A DNA stretch of 64,000 nucleotides from Leptospira haakeii (GTDB lineage: Bacteria; Spirochaetota; Leptospiria; Leptospirales; Leptospiraceae): assembly GCF_002812045.1 (NCBI RefSeq), contig NZ_NPEG01000004.1, positions 1 through 64,000 on the forward strand, read 5' to 3'. The first letter of the stretch is position 1. Each line of letters starts with the position of its first letter. The position numbers and the translations under genes are program-made. This document shows, in pieces, positions 33,005-45,571 of this stretch. A model generated the notes under the pieces. The model was given only the letters and a program-made list of their open reading frames with translations, made no database searches and was not told the origin of the DNA.

Positions 33005-33271
33005 ATGGTAACTACGGAACAAAAGAAGCAAATTATATCCACATTTGCAAAAGGGCAAGGGGACACTGGTTCAACAGAAGTCCAAATCGCTCTTCTAGAC
33101 GCTCAAATCAAAGATCTTAACGAGCATTTTAAAACTCATAAGAAAGATTTTCATTCTAAAACCGGTCTTCTTAAACTTATCAGCAAGCGTAAAAGATTAC
33201 AAGAATACCTAAAACGTACTGATCTAGAACGTTATAAAAAATTAATCGAAGCTCTCGGACTCCGCAAGTAA
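33005..33271 (+). CDS. rpsO: 30S ribosomal protein S15
   Basis: Primary 16S rRNA-binding protein that organises the platform of the 30S subunit. 88 residues, the normal length, with [13 protein letters not shown] and the conserved [22 protein letters not shown] block. pnp starts ten bases later, the common rpsO-pnp pairing. Confidence 0.97.
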   Translation: MVTTEQKKQIISTFAKGQGDTGSTEVQIALLDAQIKDLNEHFKTHKKDFHSKTGLLKLISKRKRLQEYLKRTDLERYKKLIEALGLRK

Positions 33272-33281
33272 GGAGTTCCTC

Positions 33282-35369
33282 ATGGCTAAAACTATTAATG
33301 GCCAATTTGGCCGTGATTCAATCACTCTCGAAACGGGAGATTGGGCGAAGCAAGCCCACGGGTCCGTAGTATATAAAACCGGAAATCTAGTTTTATTAGC
33401 AACTGTTTGTGCCGCAGACGAACCTAAAGAAGGCCAAGACTTCTTCCCACTTACTTGCGAATATTCTGAAAAAGTTTATTCAGTAGGTAGATTCCCAGGT
33501 GGATATTTTAAAAGAGAAGCAAAACCTTATGAGCATGAGGTTTTAAACTCCAGGATTATCGACAGACCGATCCGTCCTCTTTTCCCTGAAGGATATTTCT
33601 GCGAAGTTCAATTGCAGGTAACTGTTCTTTCTGCGGATAACGAAATTTCTACAGCTGGTCACGCGTTGAATGCAGCTTCTGCAGCATTAACGATCTCTAA
33701 TATTCCTTTTAATGGTCCAATTGCTGGAGCAAGAGTAGGAAGAATTAACGGAGAACTCGTATTAAATCCTGGTAATAAAGAACTACAAAATTCCGATCTG
33801 GATCTGGTAGTTGCAGGAACTAAAACCCATATCGTAATGATAGAGGGAGAAGCAAAGGAATTATCCAACACAGAAATGTTGGAAGCATTGAAGTTTGCTC
33901 ACGGGCATATTGCTAAATTTGTAGAACTTCAAGAGTCCTGGGCGAAAGAACTCGCTGTAGTCAAAAAAGAAGTTAAACTCAAAGTAAAAGACGAAACTCT
34001 TTTGGGCGAAGTTCGCAAATATGCATTCGATAAGATCTCTTCTGCAAATAAAACTGCAGATAAAGCTTCTCGTAATAAAGAAATTTCTAATGCAAACAAA
34101 GAAGTTGTAGAACACTTCAAAGAAACCGTTACCGAATCTGAAAAGATCAAGGACATCAAAAACTTCTTACATGAACTCGAGTATGAGATCGTAAGAGAGC
34201 AGGTATTGAAAGAAGGAGTTCGTTTCGACGGAAGAAAGTTGGACGAAATCCGAAATATCAGCGTAGAGATGAGTCCTCTTCCGGGAGTTCACGGTTCCGC
34301 AGTATTTACAAGAGGTCAAACCCAGTCTTTGGGAACAGTAACTCTTGGAACTGCATCCGACAACCAACGTTATGAAACATTGGAAGGTCAGAAAGAAAAG
34401 AACTTCATGCTTCATTATAATTTCCCTGCATTCTCAGTAGGAGAAGTAAGAAGATCTTCCGGACCAGGTCGTAGAGAGATCGGTCATGGAAACTTGGCAG
34501 AAAGAGCTCTTAAATTAGTTCTTCCTAAGCCGGATGATTTCCCTTATGTGATCAGAGTTGTATCCGAAATTTTAGAATCCAATGGATCTTCTTCCATGGC
34601 TTCCGTATGTTCCGGATCATTGGCTCTAATGGCAGCAGGAGTTCCGATCAAGTCCGCAGTTTCCGGAATTGCAATGGGATTATTCTCCGATGAGAGTGGA
34701 AGATTTGCAGTATTATCCGATATCGCGGGATTGGAAGATCATTTTGGTGATATGGACTGCAAAATCGCAGGAACTAGAAAAGGAATTACTGCATTCCAAA
34801 TGGACTTAAAAGTAACTGGTGTTGCGTTTAACGTTCTTGAAGCAGTATTTGCTCAGGCAGAAAAAGCTCGTTTCCATATTTTGGATGTGATGGAAAAATC
34901 CATCTCCAAAGCTGCGGATTCCGTTTCTCGTACTGCTCCTAAAATTATCGTAAAATATATACCTAAAGATCGTATCGGAGAATTGATCGGTCCAGGTGGT
35001 AAAAACATCCGTGGAATCATCGAAGCTTCCGGAGCGGATATTAATATAGACGACGATGGAAAAGTGACTATCGCTGGAGCCAACCAAGAGCAGGCAGAAA
35101 AAGCTGCAGGTATGGTAGAAGGTTTCTTCGCGGAAGTAGAAGTAGGAAAAATTTACGAAGGCAAAGTAAAACGTATAACCGATTTCGGTGCCTTTGTGGA
35201 GATTCTGCCAGGTAAAGAAGGACTTTGCCATATTTCCAAATTGGATTCCAAACGTGTGAATTCAGTGAAAGACGTAGTTAAAGAAGGTGAGATCATCCGT
35301 GTCCGCGTATTGAACGTGGATAAAACAGGTAAGATCGATCTTTCCAGAAGAGACGCTCTCGAAGTTTAA
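33282..35369 (+). CDS. pnp: polyribonucleotide nucleotidyltransferase (PNPase)
   Basis: Phosphorolytic 3'-5' exoribonuclease central to mRNA turnover. Two RNase PH domains (about 1-215 and 310-540), a helical linker between them, then KH (about 555-615; [16 protein letters not shown]) and S1 (about 620-690; [15 protein letters not shown]). 695 residues as usual. A GGAG ribosome-binding site is formed within the rpsO stop region. A 9-bp hairpin follows the stop. Confidence 0.97.
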   Translation: MAKTINGQFGRDSITLETGDWAKQAHGSVVYKTGNLVLLATVCAADEPKEGQDFFPLTCEYSEKVYSVGRFPGGYFKREAKPYEHEVLNSRIIDRPIRPLFPEGYFCEVQLQVTVLSADNEISTAGHALNAASAALTISNIPFNGPIAGARVGRINGELVLNPGNKELQNSDLDLVVAGTKTHIVMIEGEAKELSNTEMLEALKFAHGHIAKFVELQESWAKELAVVKKEVKLKVKDETLLGEVRKYAFDKISSANKTADKASRNKEISNANKEVVEHFKETVTESEKIKDIKNFLHELEYEIVREQVLKEGVRFDGRKLDEIRNISVEMSPLPGVHGSAVFTRGQTQSLGTVTLGTASDNQRYETLEGQKEKNFMLHYNFPAFSVGEVRRSSGPGRREIGHGNLAERALKLVLPKPDDFPYVIRVVSEILESNGSSSMASVCSGSLALMAAGVPIKSAVSGIAMGLFSDESGRFAVLSDIAGLEDHFGDMDCKIAGTRKGITAFQMDLKVTGVAFNVLEAVFAQAEKARFHILDVMEKSISKAADSVSRTAPKIIVKYIPKDRIGELIGPGGKNIRGIIEASGADINIDDDGKVTIAGANQEQAEKAAGMVEGFFAEVEVGKIYEGKVKRITDFGAFVEILPGKEGLCHISKLDSKRVNSVKDVVKEGEIIRVRVLNVDKTGKIDLSRRDALEV

Positions 35370-35380
35370 AGTGAATAAGA

Positions 35381-35401
35381 CCGGCGAAATTTTTTCGCCG
35401 G
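35381..35401 (+). other. strong hairpin downstream of pnp
   Basis: CCGGCGAAA-TTT-TTTCGCCGG is a perfect nine-pair stem beginning 11 bases after the pnp stop. It probably stabilises or ends the pnp message and lies just before the likely TTG start of the protease gene. There is no T-run after it. Confidence 0.55.
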
Positions 35402-35409
35402 GTAGTACA

Positions 35410-36702
35410 TTGGTTTTTCTAGAAGAAAAAAATCATAAAATAACATTAGGGAACGGACTTGTAGTCTTGTTCCAACGAGCTCCTTATTCAGTAAGCGTGT
35501 CTATGGGAGTGTATGTAAAAGTGGGATCCAGGTCTGAAACTTTGGAAAACGCTGGTTACTGTCATTTCCTAGAGCATATGCTTTTTAAAGACACTGAAAA
35601 GCGAACTGCAAAACAACAAGCGGAAGATTGGGAAAGAGTAGGAGCTTACTCTAACGCGGCCACTTCCAGAGAATACACTTACTTTCATGCAACCTTAGCT
35701 TCCAGAGATCTGGAACTCGGATTGGAATTACTTTCAGAAATGATGTTCCAACCTTTGTTTAGGGACCAAGATATCCGTACAGAAGCGGAAGTCGTTTTGG
35801 AAGAGATGAAGGGGTATGAAGATTCTCCGGAAGATGCCATTCACGATTTTTATTATAATAATTTATTCAGAGAAAATTCTTTAGGTAGAGATATTATAGG
35901 GACCGAAGCCTCGATCAGAGGAGTAACTCCTACTAGTCTCAGGAAATTTTACGAAACCTATTATCATCCGGAGAATATGATACTTTCTCTTTCCGGAAAT
36001 TACGAACCTGAGTTTGTATTCGATCTGATCTCTAAATACTTCTCCCATTCGGTTAAAAAAGGAAAAGAAGGAACATTCGAAACTCCTAAAAAAGAATTCG
36101 GATATTTCCGCAAAGGAAATAAGGAAACTGAACAGGCCTATTTTATTTTAGGCGCGGAAGGTTTTCCTCGAAATTTCCATGATGCTACAAGGCTGTCTCT
36201 TCTCACACATGTTTTAGGCGGGGGAATGTCCTCTCGTTTATTCCAAAAAGTAAGGGAAGAAAAAGGACTTTGCTATCATATTACAAGTTATCCTTCTTCT
36301 TATCGTGATGTTGGGATAAATTCGATCGTATGTTCCTCTTCTAAGGAAAGATTTGCAGAAAGCCTGGAACTGATCTTGGCAGAAGTTAAACTTTTCGTGG
36401 ATAAGGGAGTTACTTCCCAAGAATTGAAAGATGCCAAGACCAATCATGAAGGAAGTCTTTCCATTGGTTATGAGCATACTGAAAGTAGAATGAATAATAT
36501 AGCTTTCCAAGAGTTATACTATGGAAAATACAATTCTTTAGAAAATAGGATCAAAGAGATCCATTCAGTAACTGAAGAAGAGATCAACGAGACTGTTCGA
36601 AAAATATTCGCACTTCCTGAGTTGCATCTTTCCGTTTTGGCAAAATTAAAACCGAAAGAAGAGCAAAAAATAAAATCTATTTTCGAATCCTATTCGTACT
36701 AA
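35410..36702 (+). CDS. M16-family zinc metalloprotease
   Basis: Insulinase-type peptidase of about 430 residues. The inverted zinc motif HFLEH is at about residue 55, with the further glutamate downstream (EAEVVLEEMKGYEDSPEDA), so the active N-terminal half is intact. The C-terminal half has the R/Y pair region. The TTG at 35410 is chosen because the family normally begins about 12 residues before the conserved NGL motif. The open frame reaches a GTG at 35371, but that would place the post-pnp hairpin inside the coding sequence. Substrate unknown. Confidence 0.9.
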   Translation: MVFLEEKNHKITLGNGLVVLFQRAPYSVSVSMGVYVKVGSRSETLENAGYCHFLEHMLFKDTEKRTAKQQAEDWERVGAYSNAATSREYTYFHATLASRDLELGLELLSEMMFQPLFRDQDIRTEAEVVLEEMKGYEDSPEDAIHDFYYNNLFRENSLGRDIIGTEASIRGVTPTSLRKFYETYYHPENMILSLSGNYEPEFVFDLISKYFSHSVKKGKEGTFETPKKEFGYFRKGNKETEQAYFILGAEGFPRNFHDATRLSLLTHVLGGGMSSRLFQKVREEKGLCYHITSYPSSYRDVGINSIVCSSSKERFAESLELILAEVKLFVDKGVTSQELKDAKTNHEGSLSIGYEHTESRMNNIAFQELYYGKYNSLENRIKEIHSVTEEEINETVRKIFALPELHLSVLAKLKPKEEQKIKSIFESYSY

Positions 36703-36703
36703 T

Positions 36704-37138
36704 ATGAAAATTCCGATTAAGAAGTTAAAAGAGAAGGCGCTCTTACCGGAGATCAAAACATCAGGTTCTGCAGGTTATGATATTGCTGCTTGTTTGGATT
36801 CCACTCTGGCATTACCCGTTGGGGAAGTGGTTTTAGTTCCTACAGGACTTTCTTTCGCTATTCCGGAAGGATTTCATTTCGAAATCAGACCTCGTTCCGG
36901 ATTTTCTACTAAGTTTAAGATCTTAATTCCAAATACTCCAGGTACAATCGACTCTGATTATAGAGGAGAATTGATGGTACCTCTACTCAACCTGGGAAAA
37001 GAGCCATATCTTCTCGAAGACAAAACTAGAATTGCTCAATTATTGATCCGCCGCACTTGGCATACAGACTGGGAACTTGTGACTGAACTTCCTGAATCCG
37101 AAAGAGGAGCAGGGGGGTTCGGTAGCACCGGTTTTTGA
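36704..37138 (+). CDS. dut: dUTP diphosphatase
   Basis: Hydrolyses dUTP to dUMP and pyrophosphate, keeping uracil out of DNA and feeding thymidylate synthesis. All five trimeric dUTPase motifs are visible: AGYDIAA, RPRSGFSTK, GTIDSDYRGEL, RIAQLLI and RGAGGFGSTGF. 144 residues. Starts two bases after the protease gene. Confidence 0.97.
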   Translation: MKIPIKKLKEKALLPEIKTSGSAGYDIAACLDSTLALPVGEVVLVPTGLSFAIPEGFHFEIRPRSGFSTKFKILIPNTPGTIDSDYRGELMVPLLNLGKEPYLLEDKTRIAQLLIRRTWHTDWELVTELPESERGAGGFGSTGF

Positions 37139-37162
37139 GGCGCGGAGATTAGCAAAAACTCT

Positions 37163-37212
37163 GTCTCTTTTTTTTAACTTTGCGTCTCTTTTCCCGGAAT
37201 TAAGTCTCTTTT
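37163..37212 (+). promoter_or_regulatory. three GTCTCTTTT direct repeats upstream of ftsK
   Basis: GTCTCTTTT occurs at 37163-37171, 37184-37192 and 37204-37212, that is at 21- and 20-base intervals (two helical turns). The set lies in the 107-base gap between dut and ftsK. Same-face spacing suggests protein binding; the factor is unknown. Confidence 0.45.
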
Positions 37213-37245
37213 CGGATTCCATATTTCTGCCGATCCTTAGGGAGT

Positions 37246-40086
<2,841 letters not shown>

Positions 40087-40094
40087 AAATTCGA

Positions 40095-40120
40095 CCCGGT
40101 CTAGGAATTTCCAGGCCGGG
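40095..40120. other. hairpin after ftsK
   Basis: CCCGG...GGAA pairs with TTCC...CCGGG, with one wobble and one bulge, nine bases after the ftsK stop. A-rich sequence instead of a T-run follows, so it is not a standard terminator. Confidence 0.35.
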
Positions 40121-40188
40121 AAAAGAAACCAAGTGACAGTGGGGCGGATACTCGCCATCCTGGAAAAAAATCCCTGCATTACCTGAGA

Positions 40189-40920
40189 ATGAAAGATACC
40201 AGAAGCAATCGTTCTATATTTATCGCCCTTGGCCTTGTCGTTTTATTCGGCAGCTTCTCCCTAGGCGCTCAGTCCTCCGCAAAACACCATTGGAATTCAC
40301 CTTCTGAAGTGGTTAAAAAAGTCAGAAAAACTTTTTCGGACCTAAAAGCTTATAAGGCTGATTTTGTAATCCAAACGGAATCGAACAAAAAAGTGGTCAC
40401 TAAAAAAGGTGTCTGCTATTATAAGAAAGGTGGAAAGATCAAATATGAATTTTCAGATCCTTCCGGTGATGAGATCGTTTCCGATGGAAAAACTCTTTGG
40501 ATCTTCATCAAAAGATTAAATGCCGCAGGAAAGCAGGATCTTACATTAAATAAATCTAATAAATCCGGTCCTATTTTTTCGCCAATGACAGAAGAGGGGC
40601 TTTCCAGGATTTTCAGAAAGTATCATTATAAATTCGAGTCTATAGAACAACCTCAGATTTCTCCTAAAGACAATCGTCAATATTTCGTATTGGCTTTGGA
40701 ACAAAGAGAGAAGATCGGCGGTTATGAAACTATGACACTTTACGTAGACGCGCAAACTTCCTTTATTAAAAAGGCAATTGCAAGTGACGGAAGAGGTAAG
40801 ACCACCACTGTAGAATTTTTCGGATTGGATCCGAATGCAGATGTCGAGGATGGAGTATTTAATTTCCGTCCTGACGGTAATTCTAAAATCGTAAATAACC
40901 CCTTGGTGTCGGAAGAATAA
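40189..40920 (+). CDS. lolA: LolA-like outer-membrane lipoprotein carrier
   Basis: Periplasmic chaperone that moves lipoproteins to the outer membrane. A signal peptide (about 1-28, ending SLGAQS) is followed by the LolA fold: [26 protein letters not shown] and [13 protein letters not shown]. 243 residues. The C-terminal region ([16 protein letters not shown], then [21 protein letters not shown]) is also typical. Leptospira depends heavily on surface lipoproteins. Confidence 0.88.
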   Translation: MKDTRSNRSIFIALGLVVLFGSFSLGAQSSAKHHWNSPSEVVKKVRKTFSDLKAYKADFVIQTESNKKVVTKKGVCYYKKGGKIKYEFSDPSGDEIVSDGKTLWIFIKRLNAAGKQDLTLNKSNKSGPIFSPMTEEGLSRIFRKYHYKFESIEQPQISPKDNRQYFVLALEQREKIGGYETMTLYVDAQTSFIKKAIASDGRGKTTTVEFFGLDPNADVEDGVFNFRPDGNSKIVNNPLVSEE

Positions 40921-40945
40921 ATCTTCCTAGGAAAGGAGAGCGAAA

Positions 40946-42073
40946 TTGAATCAGAAACGAGTAGGGCAAATCCTTAGAGAGGCTAGGGAAGAAAAAAAGC
41001 TCACTGTAAAGGACGTATCCAAGGATACGAATATTTCCGTTAAATATATTCTCGCATTGGAGACAGAGGACTATGCTCAGTTTCCTGGAGAAACTTTTAC
41101 CATAGGTTTCCTAAAAAACTATGGTAGTTACTTAAAGCTAGACACGGGGATGCTGATCAATTTATATAGAGGTGAAAAGATAGAAGAGTCCCAAGCTCCT
41201 CTAGAAGAGCTCACCAAACCTACTTCTAATTTTTATTATGATCTAAACTTCGATAAGAACAAACTGATCACTGCTATTTCGGTTCTGATGGTGGCGATTG
41301 CGGCTGTTCTACTTTATACCTTCATTGACGGGTCTTCTTCTGATGACGATGTAGCGGAAGAAAGTGGAAGAAGGTTAGAGATCCCTGAAAACATAGATTT
41401 TATCAATCGTTCCGTTCCTGAAACAAGACCTGAAAGTTTTATCTTAACTGCGAACCAAGGTGTAAGTTTTAGTGCTTCTAACCAACAATGTAAACTTTTC
41501 ATTTCTTCAGTAGAACAAGGGTCTGATACGAACACTGCAGTTCTTGCATTCAATGTGTATCCCGAATTGACCGTTTACAAATTCAGATTGTCCGAAGGAC
41601 AGGAAAAGGTGCTTAGCTATTCTATTCCTGAAATTTCTTCCTTACGTAGAAGTATCAGGATCGCTGCTCAAAGTGTGACCGGAAGTTCCGCAAAAGTTTT
41701 GGTTTCTTTAAGTGAAGAAGAGAAACAAGGCGCTACTGTACAGTCTAATCCTCAAGGAGAAGACTCCACCAAAACCTTAGGTGATGTTCCGATCCAGGTT
41801 ACATTATTTTTCTCTAAACCGAGTTATGCAGAGTTCATGATAGACGGGCAAATGGGATTTAGAGGCCTTGTACAAGGTGGAGAAAATAAAACGCTAGAAG
41901 CGAAAGATCGTCTGGAGATCAAAGTTGGAGACGGTTCCGCAGTGGAGATGATCCAAAACGGAAAACCTAAAGTTGTTTTAGGACGTCCCGGAAAATTAGT
42001 TAAGAAAGTTTATATAAAAACACCAAACCCTTACGATAGCACTCAGTTTATCATTAAGGAGTTGGGCGAGTAA
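40946..42073 (+). CDS. RodZ-like helix-turn-helix membrane protein
   Basis: 375 residues from a TTG with an excellent AAAGGAGAG ribosome-binding site. The N-terminus is an XRE-type helix-turn-helix (about 8-70; [26 protein letters not shown]), followed by one membrane span (about 109-129) and a periplasmic domain with a C-terminal DUF4115-like part. This is the RodZ layout, where the helix-turn-helix binds MreB and supports rod shape. A transcriptional role is not excluded. Confidence 0.82.
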   Translation: MNQKRVGQILREAREEKKLTVKDVSKDTNISVKYILALETEDYAQFPGETFTIGFLKNYGSYLKLDTGMLINLYRGEKIEESQAPLEELTKPTSNFYYDLNFDKNKLITAISVLMVAIAAVLLYTFIDGSSSDDDVAEESGRRLEIPENIDFINRSVPETRPESFILTANQGVSFSASNQQCKLFISSVEQGSDTNTAVLAFNVYPELTVYKFRLSEGQEKVLSYSIPEISSLRRSIRIAAQSVTGSSAKVLVSLSEEEKQGATVQSNPQGEDSTKTLGDVPIQVTLFFSKPSYAEFMIDGQMGFRGLVQGGENKTLEAKDRLEIKVGDGSAVEMIQNGKPKVVLGRPGKLVKKVYIKTPNPYDSTQFIIKELGE

Positions 42074-42081
42074 GGCTTCGT

Positions 42082-43407
42082 TTGGATAAAAAGTTCTACA
42101 TTACCACTCTTGGATGTCCCAAAAATACCGTGGACTCCATGAGCATGCACCACTCTCTTTTGGAAGAAGGTTTTCTTCCGGCAACAAAACCGGAAGAGTC
42201 CGACTTCCATCTGATCAATACCTGTACTTTTATCCGCTCCGCTACCGAAGAGACCATCCAAACTATTTTGGGTGCGGCTCACGCTAAAAAACAAGAAGGC
42301 CAGAAATTAGTCGTAGTAGGATGTTTTGCTGAAAGATATCCGAAAGATATTTCTGCGGAGATCCCGGAAGTGGATCTGGTATTTGGAACCGGAAAATATT
42401 CCCAAGCAGGAAAGATCATTAAAGAAGCTTTCCGCAGGGATATCTCTTCTCCTGCAAAAACCGAATTCAACTCAGATATAGTAGAAAGAATGAAACTTTC
42501 TCCCGAGATAGAAAACTATTCTAAACCTTATGCGTATGTGAAAGTTTCTGATGGTTGTAATAGAGGTTGTGCATTTTGTATCATTCCTTCCCTTCGCGGA
42601 AAATTCGTGGATTCTCCTTTGGAAGAGATCATTAGGGATACTAAAAGAGCGATTGCCGCAGGTGCAAAAGAGATCTGTTTAGTTTCCCAAGATACAGTGT
42701 ATTACGGAAAAGACTCCGACAAACTTCTGGATATGATCAAGGCTGTCTCGGATGTCGAGAACCTGGAAATATTAAGATTATTATATTTATATCCTGATAA
42801 GAAGACTGAAAAAATCCTCAGACTCATGGGAGAAACTACTAAGATCGCTCCTTATCTGGAATCTCCTCTTCAACATGTTTCAGAAAGAGTATTGAAAAAC
42901 ATGAATAGAAGCGGCGGATATTCCCAGTTCAGGGATCTATATTCTCTCGCAAGAGAAATGAGACCTGATCTTGAGATCAGGACTTCTTTTATCTTAGGTT
43001 TTCCTGGAGAAACAGGAGAAGATGTGGATGAGATCCTACGTTTTGTGGAAGAGACTCGTCCTGAAAAATTGAATTTATTTTCTTATTCTCCTCAAGAGGG
43101 AACTAAGGGTGCAGATCTTACCCAAACAGTTTCCGACAAGGAGAAGGCGAAAAGGATCAATCTGATCCGAGATACACATTTGAAAATCTTACAAGAGATC
43201 CATGAATCCAGAATAGGTAAAACATATACTGCGATAGTAGATGGATTAGAAGGTAATACTGCAATCGTCAGACGTTTGCAAGATGCTCCTGAAATAGACG
43301 AAGTGGTTTATGTAGAAGATCCTTCTTTGAAGCCGGGAACAATCGGAAAAGTGAAAATCGAATCTTTTTACGAATATGACATGATGGGAACTTGGTTGGA
43401 ATCTTGA
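42082..43407 (+). CDS. rimO: ribosomal protein S12 methylthiotransferase
   Basis: Radical-SAM enzyme that adds a methylthio group to an aspartate of S12. The N-terminal cluster-binding domain starts TLGCPKNTVDS, the RimO rather than MiaB form. The radical-SAM motif CNRGCAFC lies near residue 157 and a TRAM domain at the end (about 375-441). TTG start with TAAGG ahead. The TGA stop overlaps the TTG of pgsA. Confidence 0.94.
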   Translation: MDKKFYITTLGCPKNTVDSMSMHHSLLEEGFLPATKPEESDFHLINTCTFIRSATEETIQTILGAAHAKKQEGQKLVVVGCFAERYPKDISAEIPEVDLVFGTGKYSQAGKIIKEAFRRDISSPAKTEFNSDIVERMKLSPEIENYSKPYAYVKVSDGCNRGCAFCIIPSLRGKFVDSPLEEIIRDTKRAIAAGAKEICLVSQDTVYYGKDSDKLLDMIKAVSDVENLEILRLLYLYPDKKTEKILRLMGETTKIAPYLESPLQHVSERVLKNMNRSGGYSQFRDLYSLAREMRPDLEIRTSFILGFPGETGEDVDEILRFVEETRPEKLNLFSYSPQEGTKGADLTQTVSDKEKAKRINLIRDTHLKILQEIHESRIGKTYTAIVDGLEGNTAIVRRLQDAPEIDEVVYVEDPSLKPGTIGKVKIESFYEYDMMGTWLES

Positions 43408-44138
43408 ATCCGAATATTAACTTACCCAACGCTCTTACCGTACTGAGAGTAGCTTCACTTCCTTTTTTTATCTGGTTCTTATATCAGAAGGAACAGGCGT
43501 ATCATATCGCCGCTCTGGTTTTATTCTCTCTTGCATCTATCACTGATTTTGTGGACGGTTATCTGGCCAGAAAATGGAAACAAGAGACCGAGTTCGGGAA
43601 ATTTTTAGACCCACTTGCAGATAAGATCATTGTAGTAGGCTGTTTTACAACATTTATATTTTTACACGAACAGATCGAACTTTGGATGGTAGTACTTATC
43701 ATCGGAAGAGATATGTTGATCACAACATTACGTTATCTTGCGATCCGTTTAGGGAAATCTATCCGAACCACCATGCTTGGAAAGGTTAAGACCGCCTTCC
43801 AAATGGGAGCCATTATTCTAATTTTGATCTTCTTTATATTAGTTTCTTCGAATAAAAGAATTCTGATCAATGAGGTCTACCAAAGTGGCAAACTTGCAGG
43901 AATGACCGTTTTTGGGATAGCTTCCGAAAACGCAGTTGCATTCGTTAAGGTTTGGCAGGAAAACGGTGCCCCCGGCTGGAATGAATTGGTATTCGGATTG
44001 GGTGGATTTGTTCCTTATTTCGGAATGCTATTGACCACTCTCATCACCGTACTTTCCGGAATTCGTTATTTGATCTCAAACAGGGAAGTGATCCGTTACA
44101 GCTCTATACGGAGGGCATTCGGTAAAAATGGAAATTAG
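43404..44138 (+). CDS. pgsA: CDP-diacylglycerol-glycerol-3-phosphate phosphatidyltransferase
   Basis: Makes phosphatidylglycerol phosphate in the inner membrane. The CDP-alcohol transferase motif is complete: DFVDGYLARKW, then GKFLDPLADK. Several membrane spans; about 244 residues from the TTG that forms TTGA with the rimO stop. A longer frame from 43392 would add four residues. Confidence 0.93.
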   Translation: MNPNINLPNALTVLRVASLPFFIWFLYQKEQAYHIAALVLFSLASITDFVDGYLARKWKQETEFGKFLDPLADKIIVVGCFTTFIFLHEQIELWMVVLIIGRDMLITTLRYLAIRLGKSIRTTMLGKVKTAFQMGAIILILIFFILVSSNKRILINEVYQSGKLAGMTVFGIASENAVAFVKVWQENGAPGWNELVFGLGGFVPYFGMLLTTLITVLSGIRYLISNREVIRYSSIRRAFGKNGN

Positions 44139-45138
44139 ACAAGCTATCATCAAAGTTTTAGAAAAAAAGAATCTTACAGTTTCGGAAGCGGAGACTGTGA
44201 TCAATTCAGTAATGAGAGGAGAAGTATCTGAGATCCTACTTTCTTCTTTTTTGACCGCAATGAGAGCAAAAGGAGAAACAGTAGACGAACTATTGGGTTT
44301 CTGTTTGGCTCTTCGCCGTAACGCGCTCAAACCTAAAACCGCTTTTCCTTTTGATATGTTGGACACCTGTGGGACAGGCGGCGACGGAAAAGGAACGGTG
44401 AATATCTCCACACTTTCTGCAATCGTACTTTCTTCTCTTGGGATCAAGGTTGCAAAACATGGCAACCGTTCTGTTTCTTCTCATACCGGTTCTAGTGATA
44501 TCCTGGGAAGGCTAGGTTATAATACTGAAAAGACCCAAGAAGAAGTGGAATCCCACTTAGTAGAAAACGGATTTGCATTCTTATTCGCTCCTATGTGGCA
44601 TCCATCTATGAAGTTTGCAGGACCTGTACGTAGAGAATTGGGTTTTAGAACCTTATTTAATATGATCGGACCTCTGAGTAATCCATTCTCTCCTCAATAT
44701 CAGATCATTGGTGTGTACGAGCCTGAATTGACTGAAACTTTTATCCGAGTTCTGCAAGGTTTGGGTTTGAGAAGGGCCCTAGTATGTCATTCTCGAGACG
44801 GACTGGATGAATTTTCCATTTTCGAAAAAACGGATTATACTCTGTTAGAAGATGGAGTTATCTCCAGAAAAGACTTTGATCCTAAAGATCTGGGTTTAAA
44901 AGATCTGAATCCTGAGGAAGTATTTACCAGTGGGCCGGACCAAGCTGAGTCCTTAGCTAGAAAGATCCTGGCAGGAGAGAAGATCGCGGGCACCCATGCA
45001 GTTGCCTTGAACGCTGGAGCAGGGCTTTTCACCTTGGGTAAAGCTAGTTCTATCCTAGATGGATATAAAACAGCATTAGAACAGTTGGCTTCCGGAAAAA
45101 CAGGCGCCTTCTTTCAAAATTTAATTACCAAGGGATAA
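44128..45138 (+). CDS. trpD: anthranilate phosphoribosyltransferase
   Basis: Second step of tryptophan synthesis: anthranilate plus PRPP. Motifs DTCGTGGDGKGTVNIST (PRPP site, about residue 75) and KHGNRSVSSHTGSSDILG (about 107) are complete. 336 residues. The ATG overlaps pgsA by 11 bases. No other trp gene is nearby and no leader peptide is seen. Confidence 0.95.
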   Translation: MEIRQAIIKVLEKKNLTVSEAETVINSVMRGEVSEILLSSFLTAMRAKGETVDELLGFCLALRRNALKPKTAFPFDMLDTCGTGGDGKGTVNISTLSAIVLSSLGIKVAKHGNRSVSSHTGSSDILGRLGYNTEKTQEEVESHLVENGFAFLFAPMWHPSMKFAGPVRRELGFRTLFNMIGPLSNPFSPQYQIIGVYEPELTETFIRVLQGLGLRRALVCHSRDGLDEFSIFEKTDYTLLEDGVISRKDFDPKDLGLKDLNPEEVFTSGPDQAESLARKILAGEKIAGTHAVALNAGAGLFTLGKASSILDGYKTALEQLASGKTGAFFQNLITKG

Positions 45139-45192
45139 TAAAGGAAAATACTGGTCTCAAAAAGGACCAAAAAAGGAAACACAGGTTTCACC

Positions 45193-45531
45193 ATGTTTAG
45201 CAATTTTCAAAATTTATTAATATTAGCCCAAGCGGATCCGGCTGGGGCACAAGGTGGCGGGTTTAATACTCTATTATTCATCCCGATCCTATTTATCATT
45301 CTGTATTTTATAGTGATTCGCCCTCAAAGAAACGAAGAAAAGAAAAGAAAAACGATGATCGAGGGTCTACAAAAAGGGGACGTGGTAATCACTTCTTCCG
45401 GGATCCATGGCAAGGTAGTAGAATTTAAGGATAATAACGAAACTGTTGTTTTGGCGATCGCTAAGGACACCAACGTTACCTTCAATTCCAGCACGATTTT
45501 AAGAAAGAAGGAAAAAGAGAAAGAGGCGTAA
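45193..45531 (+). CDS. yajC: preprotein translocase subunit YajC
   Basis: Accessory membrane subunit that associates with SecDF and YidC. 112 residues: one membrane span (about 24-44), then the conserved IRPQRNEEKKRK and a small cytosolic domain (LQKGDVVITSSGIHGKVVE). Confidence 0.94.
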   Translation: MFSNFQNLLILAQADPAGAQGGGFNTLLFIPILFIILYFIVIRPQRNEEKKRKTMIEGLQKGDVVITSSGIHGKVVEFKDNNETVVLAIAKDTNVTFNSSTILRKKEKEKEA

Positions 45532-45571
45532 TTCCCTTTTTCCGATAGTATCAGTATAACCGGTGCGACTC

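Noticed and set aside
33266..33286. AGGAGTTCCT at the rpsO-pnp junction as another palindromic repeat copy
   Set aside because: Only the core matches, the flanking TGTWGG and CCWACA arms are missing, and the sequence serves as the pnp ribosome-binding site.
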